A stretch of 64,000 nt of DNA. Origin: Burkholderiales bacterium. GTDB lineage: Bacteria > Pseudomonadota > Gammaproteobacteria > Burkholderiales > SG8-41. The translations under genes and the position numbers were made by a program. Below, one piece after another: positions 50,566 to 59,525 of this stretch. The stretch is from NCBI GenBank assembly GCA_020854035.1, contig JADZGE010000020.1, positions 114,269-178,268 of the forward strand. The letters run 5' to 3'. Position 1 is the first letter of the stretch. The number at the start of each line of letters is the position of its first letter. The notes below the pieces were generated by a model. It saw nothing but the letters and a program-made list of their open reading frames with translations, ran no database searches and was not told where the DNA came from.

Positions 50566-52053
50566 TCAGCCGGCCGCCTTGTGTCCGGGAGTGATGGCGA
50601 GGAAGAGCGTATTTCCCCCGCGCTTCACCAGCAGCGCCGCGGGCTTGCCATCGGGCAGGCGCGCGGTTTCGGCCTTGAGCGAGGCGGCGTTGCCCACGGG
50701 TTTTCCGTTCATCTGCAGAATCACGTCACCCGCCTGAATGCCGGCGCGCGCCGCGACCCCCGGCGCGACCTGCCGCACGAGCACGCCGTGGTCGACGCCG
50801 AGTTCCTTTCTCTCGCCGGGTGACAGGTCGGCGACGACGACGCCGAGACGCGCGCCCGTCGCTTCCGCCGTCGCGGCCGCGGCGCCCCCGGGCTCGTCCG
50901 GCAGTCGCGCCACCTTGACCGTGAGTGACATCGGTGCGCCGTCGCGGACGATGTCGAGTTTCACGCCGGCGTCCGGCGTGGCCGCGCCGACGAGCGGCGG
51001 GAGGTCACCGCTCGTTCCTATCGCCTGCCCGTCGAAGGCCACGATCACGTCGCCCGCCTTGAGGCCGGCGGCATGCGCCGGACCGTTGTCGGCGACGCTC
51101 GCGACGAGCGCGCCGCGCGGCTTGTCGAGGTGAAAGCTCCTCGCGAGATCCTGATTGACCTCCTGGATCGCGACGCCGATCCAGCCGCGGGTCACCTTGC
51201 CGCTCACCTTGAGCTGGCCGGCCACCTTCTGCGCCACGTCGATCGGAATGGCGAAGGACAGGCCCTGATAGCCACCGGAGCGGCTGTAGATCTGCGAGTT
51301 GATTCCGACGACCTCGCCCTCGAGATTGAAGAGCGGACCACCCGAGTTGCCCGGGTTGACCGCGACGTCGGTCTGGATGAACGGCACGTAGGTATCGTCG
51401 GGCAGCGTACGCCCTTTCGCGCTGACGATGCCGGCGGTCACGCTGTTGTCGAAACCGTACGGCGAGCCGATCGCCACCACCCAGTCACCGACCCGGAGAT
51501 CGTTCGCGTTGCCGAGCTTGACGTGGGGCAGCCCGGTCGCCGGGATCTTCACCAGCGCGACGTCGGTGGCACGGTCGCGGCCGATGACCTTGCCCTCGAA
51601 CTCGCGCTTGTCCGTGAGCTTGACCGTGACGGTGGCGGCGTCACCCACCACGTGGGCGTTGGTGAGCAGGTAGCCGTCCTCGCTCACGAGAAAGCCGGAT
51701 CCCAGGCCGCGGCGCGGCGCGGCGTCGGGCTGCGGCAGAAAGCGGAAAAACTCGCCGAACGGTGTGCCGGCGAACGGATTCTCGTCCTGCGGCAGCGCGA
51801 CCTCGCGCGTCGGGCTCTCGACGGTGATGTTCACGACCGCGGCGCCGTTGCGCGCCACGAGCGCGGCGAAGTCGGGCAGTCCGGACCGTGATGCAACGCC
51901 CGGTACCGGCGCGGCGTGCACCGCCAGGAAGGCGGGCTCGCGCCACCCGAACGCGTGGGTGCCGTACTCGTGATACGCAAGCGCGCCCACCCCCAGCGCG
52001 GCCGCGATGATGACTGTGATGGTCGTTTTCCTGAATGGAATCCGGATGGACAT
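50566..52053 (-). CDS. HtrA/DegP-family periplasmic serine protease
   Basis: A 495-residue protease with an N-terminal membrane anchor or signal segment (about residues 11-26). The catalytic triad is His in LTNAHVVG, Asp in DRATDVALVK and Ser in NPGNSGGPL. Two PDZ domains follow (about 290-385 and 400-490). DegP-like enzymes degrade misfolded envelope proteins. ATG 52053 has AGGAGAC 8 bases upstream. It is downstream of the histidine kinase gene, and a PmrA/QseB-like box (52122-52138) lies in front of it. Confidence 0.93.
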   Translation of the reverse strand: MSIRIPFRKTTITVIIAAALGVGALAYHEYGTHAFGWREPAFLAVHAAPVPGVASRSGLPDFAALVARNGAAVVNITVESPTREVALPQDENPFAGTPFGEFFRFLPQPDAAPRRGLGSGFLVSEDGYLLTNAHVVGDAATVTVKLTDKREFEGKVIGRDRATDVALVKIPATGLPHVKLGNANDLRVGDWVVAIGSPYGFDNSVTAGIVSAKGRTLPDDTYVPFIQTDVAVNPGNSGGPLFNLEGEVVGINSQIYSRSGGYQGLSFAIPIDVAQKVAGQLKVSGKVTRGWIGVAIQEVNQDLARSFHLDKPRGALVASVADNGPAHAAGLKAGDVIVAFDGQAIGTSGDLPPLVGAATPDAGVKLDIVRDGAPMSLTVKVARLPDEPGGAAAATAEATGARLGVVVADLSPGERKELGVDHGVLVRQVAPGVAARAGIQAGDVILQMNGKPVGNAASLKAETARLPDGKPAALLVKRGGNTLFLAITPGHKAAG

Positions 52054-52121
52054 GATGCGTCTCCTGGTTATCGAGTTGCGCGTCGGCTTCGAGCGCACGG
52101 ACCCATCATGCAAGAGCAAAA

Positions 52122-52138
52122 CTTATGTCCGGCTTAAG
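52122..52138. promoter_or_regulatory. PmrA/QseB-like direct-repeat box upstream of the htrA-like gene
   Basis: CTTATG-TCCGG-CTTAAG matches the CTTAAG-N5-CTTAAG pattern bound by PmrA/QseB-type response regulators, with one half degenerate. It overlaps the end of the histidine kinase gene, about 70 bases before the protease start. Confidence 0.5.
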
Positions 52139-53505
52139 GCTTGCCCGGGTCGAGGGCGCTCGGCGCCGCCGGGGGGGAAGCTCAGCACGACGCGGAGCCC
52201 GCGTCCGTCGATGCCCGGCTCGAGCGAGACGCATGCCCCATGCCGATCGGCCACGGCCTTGACGATGGCGAGTCCCAGGCCGGTGCCGGGCATGAGGTCC
52301 TCGCCCCGATCCGCGTTCGAGGCACGGTAGAACCGCTCGAACACACGGCTCGATTCATCCGGCGGTATGCCGCGGCCGTCGTCGCGCACCTCGAGAATCG
52401 TCGCGTGGGACCCGGCGCGGACTCCCACGTCCACGCGCCCGCCCGCCGGCGTGTAGCGCAGCGCGTTGTCGACGAGGTTGGCGATCAGCAGGCGCAGTTC
52501 GGCTTCGTCGCCGTCCACCTTCGCCGGTGTGCCGGCCTCGGCCCCGAGATCGATCGCCTTCGCCGCGGCCTGAGCGCCGAACTCGCCCACGACGGCGCGG
52601 GCAAGCGCGGCGAGATCGATGGCCTGCTTGCGATGCTCGGCGCCGTCGGGCTCGAGGCGCGAGAGGTCGAGCAGTTGCGTGATGAGATGCGATGCCCGTG
52701 TCAGCCCGTGCCTGAGATCGGCCAGCGCCTCGGCGCGGTCGGCTTCGGTGCCCGCGCCTTCCACCAGCTGGACTTGCAACCTCAGCGCGGTGAGCGGCGT
52801 GCGCAATTCGTGCGCCGCGTCGGCGATGAACCGCCGTTGCGCGGCGAAGGCTTGCGAGAGGCGCTGCATGAGCGCGTTGATCGATCCGACGAGGGGGCGG
52901 ATCTCTTCGGGCAACGAGGCGTCGGGGATCGGTTCGAGCGAGGCGGCGCTGCGGCGCCCGACATCCGCCGCCGCGACGCGCAAGGGGGCAAGGCCGCGCT
53001 GCAACGCCACCCTGATGAGGGCCGCGATGACCAGCACGACCAGCATGCTCGGCACGAGGAGCTTCACGGCGCTCGCGGCTGCCCGCTCGCGGCGCGCTTC
53101 GAGCGGCTGCGCCGCCTGCACGAACCGGGACGCCGAGCGCACCGTGTAGACGCGCCAGGGTTCGCCGTGGCTCCGTACGGTCTGGAACCCCTCTTCGCGA
53201 ACGAAGGGAATGGTGCTGGTGGCGGTCGATACGAACAGCCGCACACCGTCTTCGCTCCAGACCTGGGTGACGAAAGCGAATTCCGGACCGGTCCATCCGG
53301 GTCGTGGCGAGGCGACTTCGTCCTGGTGATGGGTGAGAGCCGCGAGCGCGACCTGCTTCAGCTCCCTGTCGAAGACTTCGTTCAGCTCGCTCAGAGTGAG
53401 CGTATACGAGGCGAGCGCGAGCAGCACGGCGCCGGCCGACAGAGCACCGAGCAGCCAGACGAGCAGGTGGCGTCGAATCGAGGTCAGATGACCCTGCTTA
53501 AGCAC
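52123..53505 (-). CDS. Two-component sensor histidine kinase, QseC/PmrB/TctE type
   Basis: A 460-residue membrane kinase. Two transmembrane segments (about 14-34 and 148-166) flank a periplasmic sensor domain, followed by a HAMP-like stretch, the H-box FIADAAHELRTPLTALRLQ, the N-box NLVDNALRYTP, and G-boxes DDGRGIPP and GTGLGLAIVKAV. No response regulator gene lies beside it, which is unusual for this class. Boxes of the PmrA/QseB type stand upstream of both neighbouring genes. The start appears to be GTG at 53505 with no clear ribosome site. Confidence 0.9.
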   Translation of the reverse strand: MLKQGHLTSIRRHLLVWLLGALSAGAVLLALASYTLTLSELNEVFDRELKQVALAALTHHQDEVASPRPGWTGPEFAFVTQVWSEDGVRLFVSTATSTIPFVREEGFQTVRSHGEPWRVYTVRSASRFVQAAQPLEARRERAAASAVKLLVPSMLVVLVIAALIRVALQRGLAPLRVAAADVGRRSAASLEPIPDASLPEEIRPLVGSINALMQRLSQAFAAQRRFIADAAHELRTPLTALRLQVQLVEGAGTEADRAEALADLRHGLTRASHLITQLLDLSRLEPDGAEHRKQAIDLAALARAVVGEFGAQAAAKAIDLGAEAGTPAKVDGDEAELRLLIANLVDNALRYTPAGGRVDVGVRAGSHATILEVRDDGRGIPPDESSRVFERFYRASNADRGEDLMPGTGLGLAIVKAVADRHGACVSLEPGIDGRGLRVVLSFPPGGAERPRPGQALSRT

Positions 53506-53640
53506 ACCGGGCGGGAATCAGGATAGCGGGGGCGATCGCGATCGGCAACATCCTCGCGCGCTCGCGCCGCCGCCGGAGGGATACGCCGTCCGGCCCGGGA
53601 CGAACCTGCGTGCCCCGTGCCGGACCGGGCGGCGTTCATG

Positions 53641-54162
53641 CTACTTCTTCTCGTCGGACTGGAGTGTCGTGCGGTCGGTCCGGATCACCTTCTTCTCGGC
53701 CTTGACGGCCTGCTGGTCTTGGTACACGCGCTCCGAGTCATCCGACATGGCGGACATCCGCCCCGACCGGGTGTCCGAGGCGAGCGTCTTCTCGTCGGCG
53801 TTGAGCTGCGCGCGCTCGCGGGCAAGCGCGGCCGTGTCCGACTTCGATTGCAGCGAGCCCGGCTTGTCGTGCGCGATCGCCCCCTGTTCGCCCTTGATCG
53901 CCTGCCGGTCCAGGTAGACACGATCCTCGTCCCTGGACATCGCCGACATGCGCCCGGACGCCCGGTCCCTGTCGAGCGTGCGCTCGTCCGCCTTCAGCCG
54001 TGCCTCTTCGCGAGCGAGTGCGGCCTTGTCGGCGCCAAGCTGCGCCTTGTCCTGGCTCACAACGAATGCCGGCGGCACGGGCGTCGCATCGCCCGCAGCC
54101 GCGAGGGTGCACAGCGCGAAGGACCCGGCGAAGGTCGTCGCGATGATGTGTTTCACGTTCAT
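53641..54162 (-). CDS. Exported helical protein with two internal repeats
   Basis: A 173-residue protein with a signal peptide (MNVKHIIATTFAGSFALCTLA). The mature part is charged, helical and composed of two related units of about 60 residues. Each holds a helix of the AALAREEARLKADERTL type, the box SGRMSAMS, and a segment such as DRVYLDRQAIKGEQ. I recognise no family. ATG 54162 has AAGGAG 7 bases upstream. A perfect CTTAAG-N5-CTTAAG box lies 82 bases upstream, so it is probably a target of the response regulator paired with the neighbouring kinase. Confidence 0.82.
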   Translation of the reverse strand: MNVKHIIATTFAGSFALCTLAAAGDATPVPPAFVVSQDKAQLGADKAALAREEARLKADERTLDRDRASGRMSAMSRDEDRVYLDRQAIKGEQGAIAHDKPGSLQSKSDTAALARERAQLNADEKTLASDTRSGRMSAMSDDSERVYQDQQAVKAEKKVIRTDRTTLQSDEKK

Positions 54163-54243
54163 GATGTTCTCCTTTCGGAAAGAGGTTGACACGCTCGATG
54201 CGGCCTGATCGTCGCATCGCGCGAGCATATTGCGCCCGCGACG

Positions 54244-54260
54244 CTTAAGAGCAACTTAAG
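54244..54260. promoter_or_regulatory. PmrA/QseB-like direct-repeat box upstream of the repeat protein gene
   Basis: CTTAAG-AGCAA-CTTAAG is an exact direct repeat with a 5-base spacer (11-base period), the form recognised by PmrA/QseB-family regulators. The rest of the 299-base gap to pncC shows nothing I can identify. Confidence 0.6.
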
Positions 54261-54461
54261 GGGATTTGCGTCGCGCGATCATCGTGGAACTGCAGCGCCG
54301 CGTCGCGTTCGCGAACCGGCGTGCGCGCCGCCCGCGCGCCCCTGCCGGCGCAGCTCACGCGCGGCGCCGGGCCGTCACGGCGTCAGCCCACCCGCCCTGG
54401 GCGCCCGACCGGCCGCTACGTGGCTGGAGGAGTCCGTCTGAAGAGAGTCCGGCGAATTCCG

Positions 54462-54983
54462 CTAGGAGAGCGCCCGGAGAAGCACGGCGAGCGCCGCCCC
54501 GACCGCCTGAAGTCGCACCGCGTCACGGTCGCCCGAGAACTGGTGGCGCTCGACCAGGGTCTCGGCATCCTTTCTCGCCGCCGCGACGTAGACCGTGCCG
54601 ACCGGGTTCCGCGCATTGCCTCCCCCCGGTCCGGCGTAGCCGGTAACCGCCACGGCAACGCCCGCCGTCGAGTTCGCGAGCACGCCTTCCGCGAGCCCCT
54701 TCGTCACCTCGGCGCTCACCGCTCCGTGCGTGCCGGCGATGGTTTCGGGGACACCGAGACCGGTCGCCTTCGCCGAATCATGGTAAAGAACGAAGCCGCG
54801 CTCGAAGATTCTCGATGCGCCCGGCACGGACGTGAGACAGCTCGACACGAGCCCCGCGGTGCAGGTTTCCGCGGTCGCGATACGCACGTTCATCGCCTTC
54901 GCCCGATCGAGAGCCCTGGCGGCCCGCTCGAGCAATTCGTCCGGAAACATGGAACCCGGTCCCGCGGCGACGCTAGCGCGCAT
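54462..54983 (-). CDS. pncC: CinA-family nicotinamide-nucleotide amidohydrolase (NMN deamidase)
   Basis: A single-domain CinA C-terminal-type protein of 173 residues (162 if ATG 54950 is used). Family marks are IATAETCTAGLVSS, a Tyr-His pair in FVLYHDSAK, and VTGYAGPGGG. PncC converts nicotinamide mononucleotide to nicotinate mononucleotide, recycling the pyridine ring. Its start overlaps the end of nadC by 11 bases, tying it to NAD synthesis; the window also has pncA and pncB far to the left. Confidence 0.9.
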   Translation of the reverse strand: MRASVAAGPGSMFPDELLERAARALDRAKAMNVRIATAETCTAGLVSSCLTSVPGASRIFERGFVLYHDSAKATGLGVPETIAGTHGAVSAEVTKGLAEGVLANSTAGVAVAVTGYAGPGGGNARNPVGTVYVAAARKDAETLVERHQFSGDRDAVRLQAVGAALAVLLRALS

Positions 54984-55863
54984 CCGCGCGCAACCGCGCG
55001 ATCACGCGCTGCGCGCTCGGCTTGATGTCGCGCACGTCCAGGCTCACGTCGAGAGCCTTGACGGTGTGCGTGAGGTCCCCGACCGAGATGATATCCACGC
55101 CGGTCTCCGCGATCGCGACGATCGTCGACTCGTTTATGCCTCCCGACGCTTCCGTCAGGGCGCGTCCATCGACGAGCTTGAGAGCCTGCTTCATTTCGTC
55201 GAGGTCCATGTTGTCGAACATGATGACATCCACGCCGCTGTCGAGCGCTTCCTGGACCATGTCGAGCGTCTCGCACTCGACCTCGAACTTGAACGTGTGC
55301 TGCGCGCGGGCCCGCAGGATCTCCACCGCGTTGCGGATGCTCCCGGCGATCTTGATGTGATTGTCCTTGACCAGCACGCAGTTGGTGAGGCTGAAGATGT
55401 GGTTGTGCGCGCCGCCGACACGCACCGCGTATTTCTGCAGAACCCGGATGCCCGGCCATCCCTTGCGCGTGTCCGTCACGCGCACCTTCGTGTGCTTGAC
55501 GAGGTTGACGTACCGGCGGGTCTTCGTCGCGATCCCCGAGAGCTGCTGGATCCAGTCGAGGGCCGCGCGCTCGACCGCGAAAAAGGTCGATGCTCTCGCC
55601 CTGACCTTGAGCAGGACGCTGCCGGGACCGATCTCCTCGCCGTCCCTCACCTCGTGCTCGATCCGCGCATCGGGATCCACCAGTCTGATCGTCTCGTCCG
55701 CGAGAAGGAGACCGCACGCCACGCCCTGGCCCTTGGCGTAGATCTGGGCGCTCTGTACCGGGTCGTCTCCGACCAGAAATCCCCCCGTCGTATCACCCTG
55801 TCCGAGTTCCTCGCGCAAGCCCTGCTCGACGAACGGCCGGATCATGAAACGGTTGAGCTGCAT
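54973..55863 (-). CDS. nadC: Quinolinate phosphoribosyltransferase (nicotinate-nucleotide pyrophosphorylase)
   Basis: A 296-residue cytosolic enzyme of de novo NAD synthesis, turning quinolinate and PRPP into nicotinate mononucleotide. Motifs include EELGQGDTTGGFL, TRKGWPGIR..QKYAVRVGGAHNH in the substrate region, LVKDNHIKIAG, FEVECETLDM, MFDNMD and ASGGINEST. The ATG at 55863 has AAGGAGG at good spacing and is preferred over the GTG two codons earlier. It lies within a minus-strand run of catabolic genes rather than with nadA/nadB, which is unusual. A homologue in quinolinate-like catabolism (ModD-like) is a weaker alternative. Confidence 0.88.
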   Translation of the reverse strand: MQLNRFMIRPFVEQGLREELGQGDTTGGFLVGDDPVQSAQIYAKGQGVACGLLLADETIRLVDPDARIEHEVRDGEEIGPGSVLLKVRARASTFFAVERAALDWIQQLSGIATKTRRYVNLVKHTKVRVTDTRKGWPGIRVLQKYAVRVGGAHNHIFSLTNCVLVKDNHIKIAGSIRNAVEILRARAQHTFKFEVECETLDMVQEALDSGVDVIMFDNMDLDEMKQALKLVDGRALTEASGGINESTIVAIAETGVDIISVGDLTHTVKALDVSLDVRDIKPSAQRVIARLRADAR

Positions 55864-55875
55864 GGCCACCTCCTT

Positions 55876-57147
55876 TCAGCGGGAGAGCAGATCATGGCAT
55901 GTCCTGCCGTCCTTCATCACCATCCGGATGCGGCTGCGCTGTTGCAGGACGCGAATGTCCTCCAGCGGATCGCCGTCGATCACGAGGACGTCGGCGATCT
56001 TCCCGGGCGCGAGCGCGCCCAGGTCCGGGCGCTCGATGCATTGCGCCGCGCGACTGGTCGAGGCGACAATCGCCTCCATTTCCGACATGCCCAGCCACTT
56101 CACCATGAACTCCAGCTCGACGAGGTTCTCGCCCACCAGCAGCCGGTGCGACTGGTCCGTGCCCATCGCGACTTTCACGCCGCGCCTGACGGCATCCTTC
56201 CACAGCGGAACCTGTTTCTTCATCGCGCGATAGATCGCGGCATCCTTGTCGTCTTCGCTCGCAAGCTGCTGCCGGCTCCACGCCGGGTCCACCTTGCGGC
56301 GCTCGACGGAAAGCGGAACCAGCGCGAGCGTCGGCACCCACCAGATGCCGCGCTTCGTCATGGTCTGCACGCACTCCTCGTCGAGGAACCAGCCGTGCTC
56401 CAGCGAATGAATGTCGGCGCTGAGCGCCCTGCGGATGCCTTCGATGCCCTCCGCGTGCACGGCGACGCGCTTTCGCCGGGCCGCCGCTTCCGTCACCGCG
56501 GTGCGCAGTTCATCCGGCGTGAATTGCGGCTCGTCCCAGCTGTCGGTCACCGACGTGATGCCGCCGCTCGTGCATACCTTGATGAAATCCGCGCCCGCCA
56601 TGAGCAGCGTGCGCACCAGTCTGCGCATCTCGTCGGCGCCGTCGACGATCGCGCTCGGCAGCCACGCCCTCTTCCGAAGCCGGATGCCGGCGGGAACCCA
56701 GGAATCACCGTGCCCCCCCGTCTGGGAGATCATCGCGATCGAGATCAGCAATCGCGGGCCCATTGCGTAACCCTCCCGGATCGCCTCGCGAAACCCCGCG
56801 TCCGCGCCACCCATGTCCCGCGCCGTGGTCACGCCGCAGGCGAGCGTCTCCCGGAGGATGTGCGTCGAACGCAGGACGTTGTAGGTGGGCGTATTGAGCA
56901 GGTGCTGGCGCACGTCGCGCGCACGGTAGGTGCCGTGCACATGGCAGTCGATCATCCCCGGCAGCACGGTACAGCCCGCGACATCAAGCACCCGCGTGCC
57001 GCGCGGGATGCGTACCGCCGACGCCTTGCCCGCGGCGGCGACACGGCCGTTCTCGACGAGCACGGCCGCCTTCGGGACGGGATCGTGGCCGAGGCCGTCG
57101 ATCAGCCGGCCGCCGAGGAGCGCCAGCGCTCCCGTGTCGTCGCTCAT
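55876..57147 (-). CDS. Metal-dependent amidohydrolase, imidazolonepropionase/prolidase-like
   Basis: A 423-residue amidohydrolase. The metal ligands appear complete: HVH in GMIDCHVHGTYR, a Lys candidate in DFIKVCTSGG, His in VAVHAEG and SLEHGWF, and Asp in MGTDQSH. This is the layout of Xaa-Pro dipeptidase-like and other Zn-dependent amidohydrolases. The substrate is unknown. It ends 12 bases before the nadC start, so the two are likely co-transcribed. Confidence 0.88.
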   Translation of the reverse strand: MSDDTGALALLGGRLIDGLGHDPVPKAAVLVENGRVAAAGKASAVRIPRGTRVLDVAGCTVLPGMIDCHVHGTYRARDVRQHLLNTPTYNVLRSTHILRETLACGVTTARDMGGADAGFREAIREGYAMGPRLLISIAMISQTGGHGDSWVPAGIRLRKRAWLPSAIVDGADEMRRLVRTLLMAGADFIKVCTSGGITSVTDSWDEPQFTPDELRTAVTEAAARRKRVAVHAEGIEGIRRALSADIHSLEHGWFLDEECVQTMTKRGIWWVPTLALVPLSVERRKVDPAWSRQQLASEDDKDAAIYRAMKKQVPLWKDAVRRGVKVAMGTDQSHRLLVGENLVELEFMVKWLGMSEMEAIVASTSRAAQCIERPDLGALAPGKIADVLVIDGDPLEDIRVLQQRSRIRMVMKDGRTCHDLLSR

Positions 57148-57271
57148 GTGCTCGCCCCCGCCTTCCGCAACCCCGTCGTCACGCAGATTACCTCAGCAAC
57201 AGGCGGGAGCCAATGTACCGGGGAATGCGGAACGCGACGAAGGCGTGCGCGATCATCCGGGTCTCGCCCGC

Positions 57272-58729
57272 TCAATCGCCCAGGTCCACGAAGACGTTCT
57301 TCACTTCGGTGTAGAGCGAGAGCGCGTACATTCCCAGCTCGCGTCCGAGCCCGGACTTCCGGTAGCCGCCGAACGGCGCGTAGGTGCCGTAGCGACTCGC
57401 GCTCCCGTGCGAGTTGATGCTGATCATGCCGGTTCGCACGTCGCGGGCGACGCGCAACGCACGCCCGATGTCACGGGTCCAGATCGACCCGTTCAACCCG
57501 TACTCGCTGTCGTTCGCGATACCTACCGCCTCGTCTTCACCGTCGAAGGGGATCACCACGACCACCGGGCCGAACACTTCCTCGCGGGCGATCCGCATGT
57601 CGTTGCGAACGCCGATCATGACCGTGGGCGCAAAGTAGCTCCCGGCGTCAAGCCCGGCCGGGCGATCACCGCCGCAGACGATACGGGCGCCCGCGGCGGA
57701 GCCGTCCTCCACCATCGCCTTCACGTTGCGCCACTGCGCGCCGGAGACGAGCGGACCCATGTCGGTTCCGGGATCGAGCGGGTCACCGACCTTGAAGCGG
57801 GAAGTCGCCCGCGTGAACGCCGCGACGAACTCGTCATGCACCGGCCGCTCGACCAGCACCCGGGACCGCGCCGAGCAGCTCTGGCCGGCGTTGCCGAATC
57901 CGGCCTTGACGGCCGCGACCGCCGCTTTCGGAACATCCGCGTCGGCGAAAACGATGTTCGGGCTCTTGCCGCCCAGTTCGAGCGATACACGCTTGATCCC
58001 GCCGGCCGCGGCCCTGACGAGCCCCGCGCCGGTGCGCGTCTCGCCGGTGAACGCGATCTTGTCTATGAGCGGATGGCACCCGATGTGCTCGCCCAGTTCC
58101 GCCCCGGGACCGGGCAACACGTTCAGCACGCCGTCCGGGACGCCCGCCTCCACGGCGATGCGCCCCAGCATGAGCGCCGTCAACGGCGTGTAACTCGCGG
58201 GCTTGAGAATGACCGTGCAGCCGGTCGCGAGCGCCGGCGCGACCTTCCAGGCGGCGGCGAGAAACGGGAAGTTCCAGGGCGTGATCTGCGCGACGACGCC
58301 GACGGGCTCGCGCAACGTGAAGTCGAGCACGCCGTGTCCCATCGGGATGGTTTCCCCGAAAAACTTGTCCATTGCGCCGCAGTAGTAGTCGAACACGTTC
58401 GCGGCCGCCTCGACCTCGTTCCTGGAGTTCGCGATGGTCTTGCCGCCGTCGCGGGTCTCGATCTCGGCAATGGCGTCGAGTCGCGCCCGGATGCCCTCCG
58501 CGATCCGGCGCAGCACGCGCCCGCGCTCGGCGGGCATGAGTCTGCGCCAGGGGCCGGCATCGAACGCCCTGCGGGCCGCCACCGCGGCGCGGTCGACGTC
58601 CTCGGTGCCGGCGCAGGCGAGCACGGCGATCCCGCGGCCGTCGATCGGGCTCTCCGTGACGAATGTCCGGCCGGAAAGCGAATCGGTGAACCTGCCGTCA
58701 ATCAGCAACCGGGTTTCGATTCCCGTCAT
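57272..58729 (-). CDS. NAD(P)-dependent aldehyde dehydrogenase
   Basis: A 485-residue enzyme oxidising an aldehyde to an acid. Key residues are visible: Asn in ITPWNFPF, Glu in LELGGKSPN, the nucleophilic Cys in GNAGQSCSARSR and EEVFGPV. ATG 58729 has AGGA 8 bases upstream; the ATG three codons earlier is less likely. The start overlaps the end of the HAD gene by about 30 bases, so the genes are coupled. The family member most like this is the betaine/gamma-aminobutyraldehyde type, but specificity is not certain. Confidence 0.92.
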   Translation of the reverse strand: MTGIETRLLIDGRFTDSLSGRTFVTESPIDGRGIAVLACAGTEDVDRAAVAARRAFDAGPWRRLMPAERGRVLRRIAEGIRARLDAIAEIETRDGGKTIANSRNEVEAAANVFDYYCGAMDKFFGETIPMGHGVLDFTLREPVGVVAQITPWNFPFLAAAWKVAPALATGCTVILKPASYTPLTALMLGRIAVEAGVPDGVLNVLPGPGAELGEHIGCHPLIDKIAFTGETRTGAGLVRAAAGGIKRVSLELGGKSPNIVFADADVPKAAVAAVKAGFGNAGQSCSARSRVLVERPVHDEFVAAFTRATSRFKVGDPLDPGTDMGPLVSGAQWRNVKAMVEDGSAAGARIVCGGDRPAGLDAGSYFAPTVMIGVRNDMRIAREEVFGPVVVVIPFDGEDEAVGIANDSEYGLNGSIWTRDIGRALRVARDVRTGMISINSHGSASRYGTYAPFGGYRKSGLGRELGMYALSLYTEVKNVFVDLGD

Positions 58730-59507
58730 CGAATGCATCCTGCGGCCCGAGATTGTCGCGACACCAGCCCGGAAGTTCCCGCAGATCCGCGAGGTGAACG
58801 TCGATATCCGGGTCCGTGGCGCGATGCGCGTGGGGTGCGAACCACGCAGTCCGTAATCCCGATCCCTTCGCCCCTTTCACGTCACAGCGCAGATCGTCGC
58901 CGACAAAAAGCGTGCGCTCGGGCCGGGCATCCAGGCGCCGAAGCGCCTCGCGATACACGACCGGGTGTGGTTTCAGCCACCCGAATTCGCCCGACACGAC
59001 GAGTCCGCCGAAGAACCGCAGCAAGCCAAAGCGCTCGAGGGTGCCGGCGACCACGGGCGCGCAGGGATAATTGGAGACGACGCCGAGTCGGTATCGAGCG
59101 GCGAGAGCCGGAATGACTTCCTGCGCACCCTCGACCATCACGGCGTCGGCAACGATGTGCCCGGCGAGGCGTGTCACCAGTTCCGCGAGCTCCGTCTCCG
59201 GCGGATCGTCCACGCCGACGCCGGCGAACGCGGCGGCGAGGCGGTCCCCGAACGAGTGTTCGCGACCCGTTTCGGCGGACCGCGCGATGTGCCGGTGGGC
59301 CGCCGCCAGGTACGCAGCCCGAAACTCCGCCCAGCCGGCGCCATATCGCCCGGCCGGCACGAAGGACGATGCGTGATCGGCCTCGCAGTACATCTTCTCG
59401 ACGCACCGGAGATGGCGCTCCGCGCTGTGGATCATGCCCGGGATGCGGACCAGGGTCTCGCCCCAGTCGAAGAGAATCGCGGCTGGGACGTCTCGACGGT
59501 TCGTCAT
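58698..59507 (-). CDS. HAD-superfamily hydrolase
   Basis: A 269-residue HAD protein. Motif I reads ILFDWGETLVR, where the second Asp common in phosphatases is Gly-Glu; motif II is VVSNYP, motif III a Lys in GWLKPHP, and motif IV FVGDDLRCD. The insert between motif I and II is a helical cap. The lack of the second Asp suggests a dehalogenase-, phosphonatase- or non-phosphatase-like reaction, or a tolerant variant. ATG 59507 is preferred over the TTG at 59519. It lies between the OMP-decarboxylase-like gene and the aldehyde dehydrogenase. Confidence 0.83.
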   Translation of the reverse strand: MTNRRDVPAAILFDWGETLVRIPGMIHSAERHLRCVEKMYCEADHASSFVPAGRYGAGWAEFRAAYLAAAHRHIARSAETGREHSFGDRLAAAFAGVGVDDPPETELAELVTRLAGHIVADAVMVEGAQEVIPALAARYRLGVVSNYPCAPVVAGTLERFGLLRFFGGLVVSGEFGWLKPHPVVYREALRRLDARPERTLFVGDDLRCDVKGAKGSGLRTAWFAPHAHRATDPDIDVHLADLRELPGWCRDNLGPQDAFDDGNRNPVAD

Positions 59508-59525
59508 CCGGCTGAACAACGCCGA

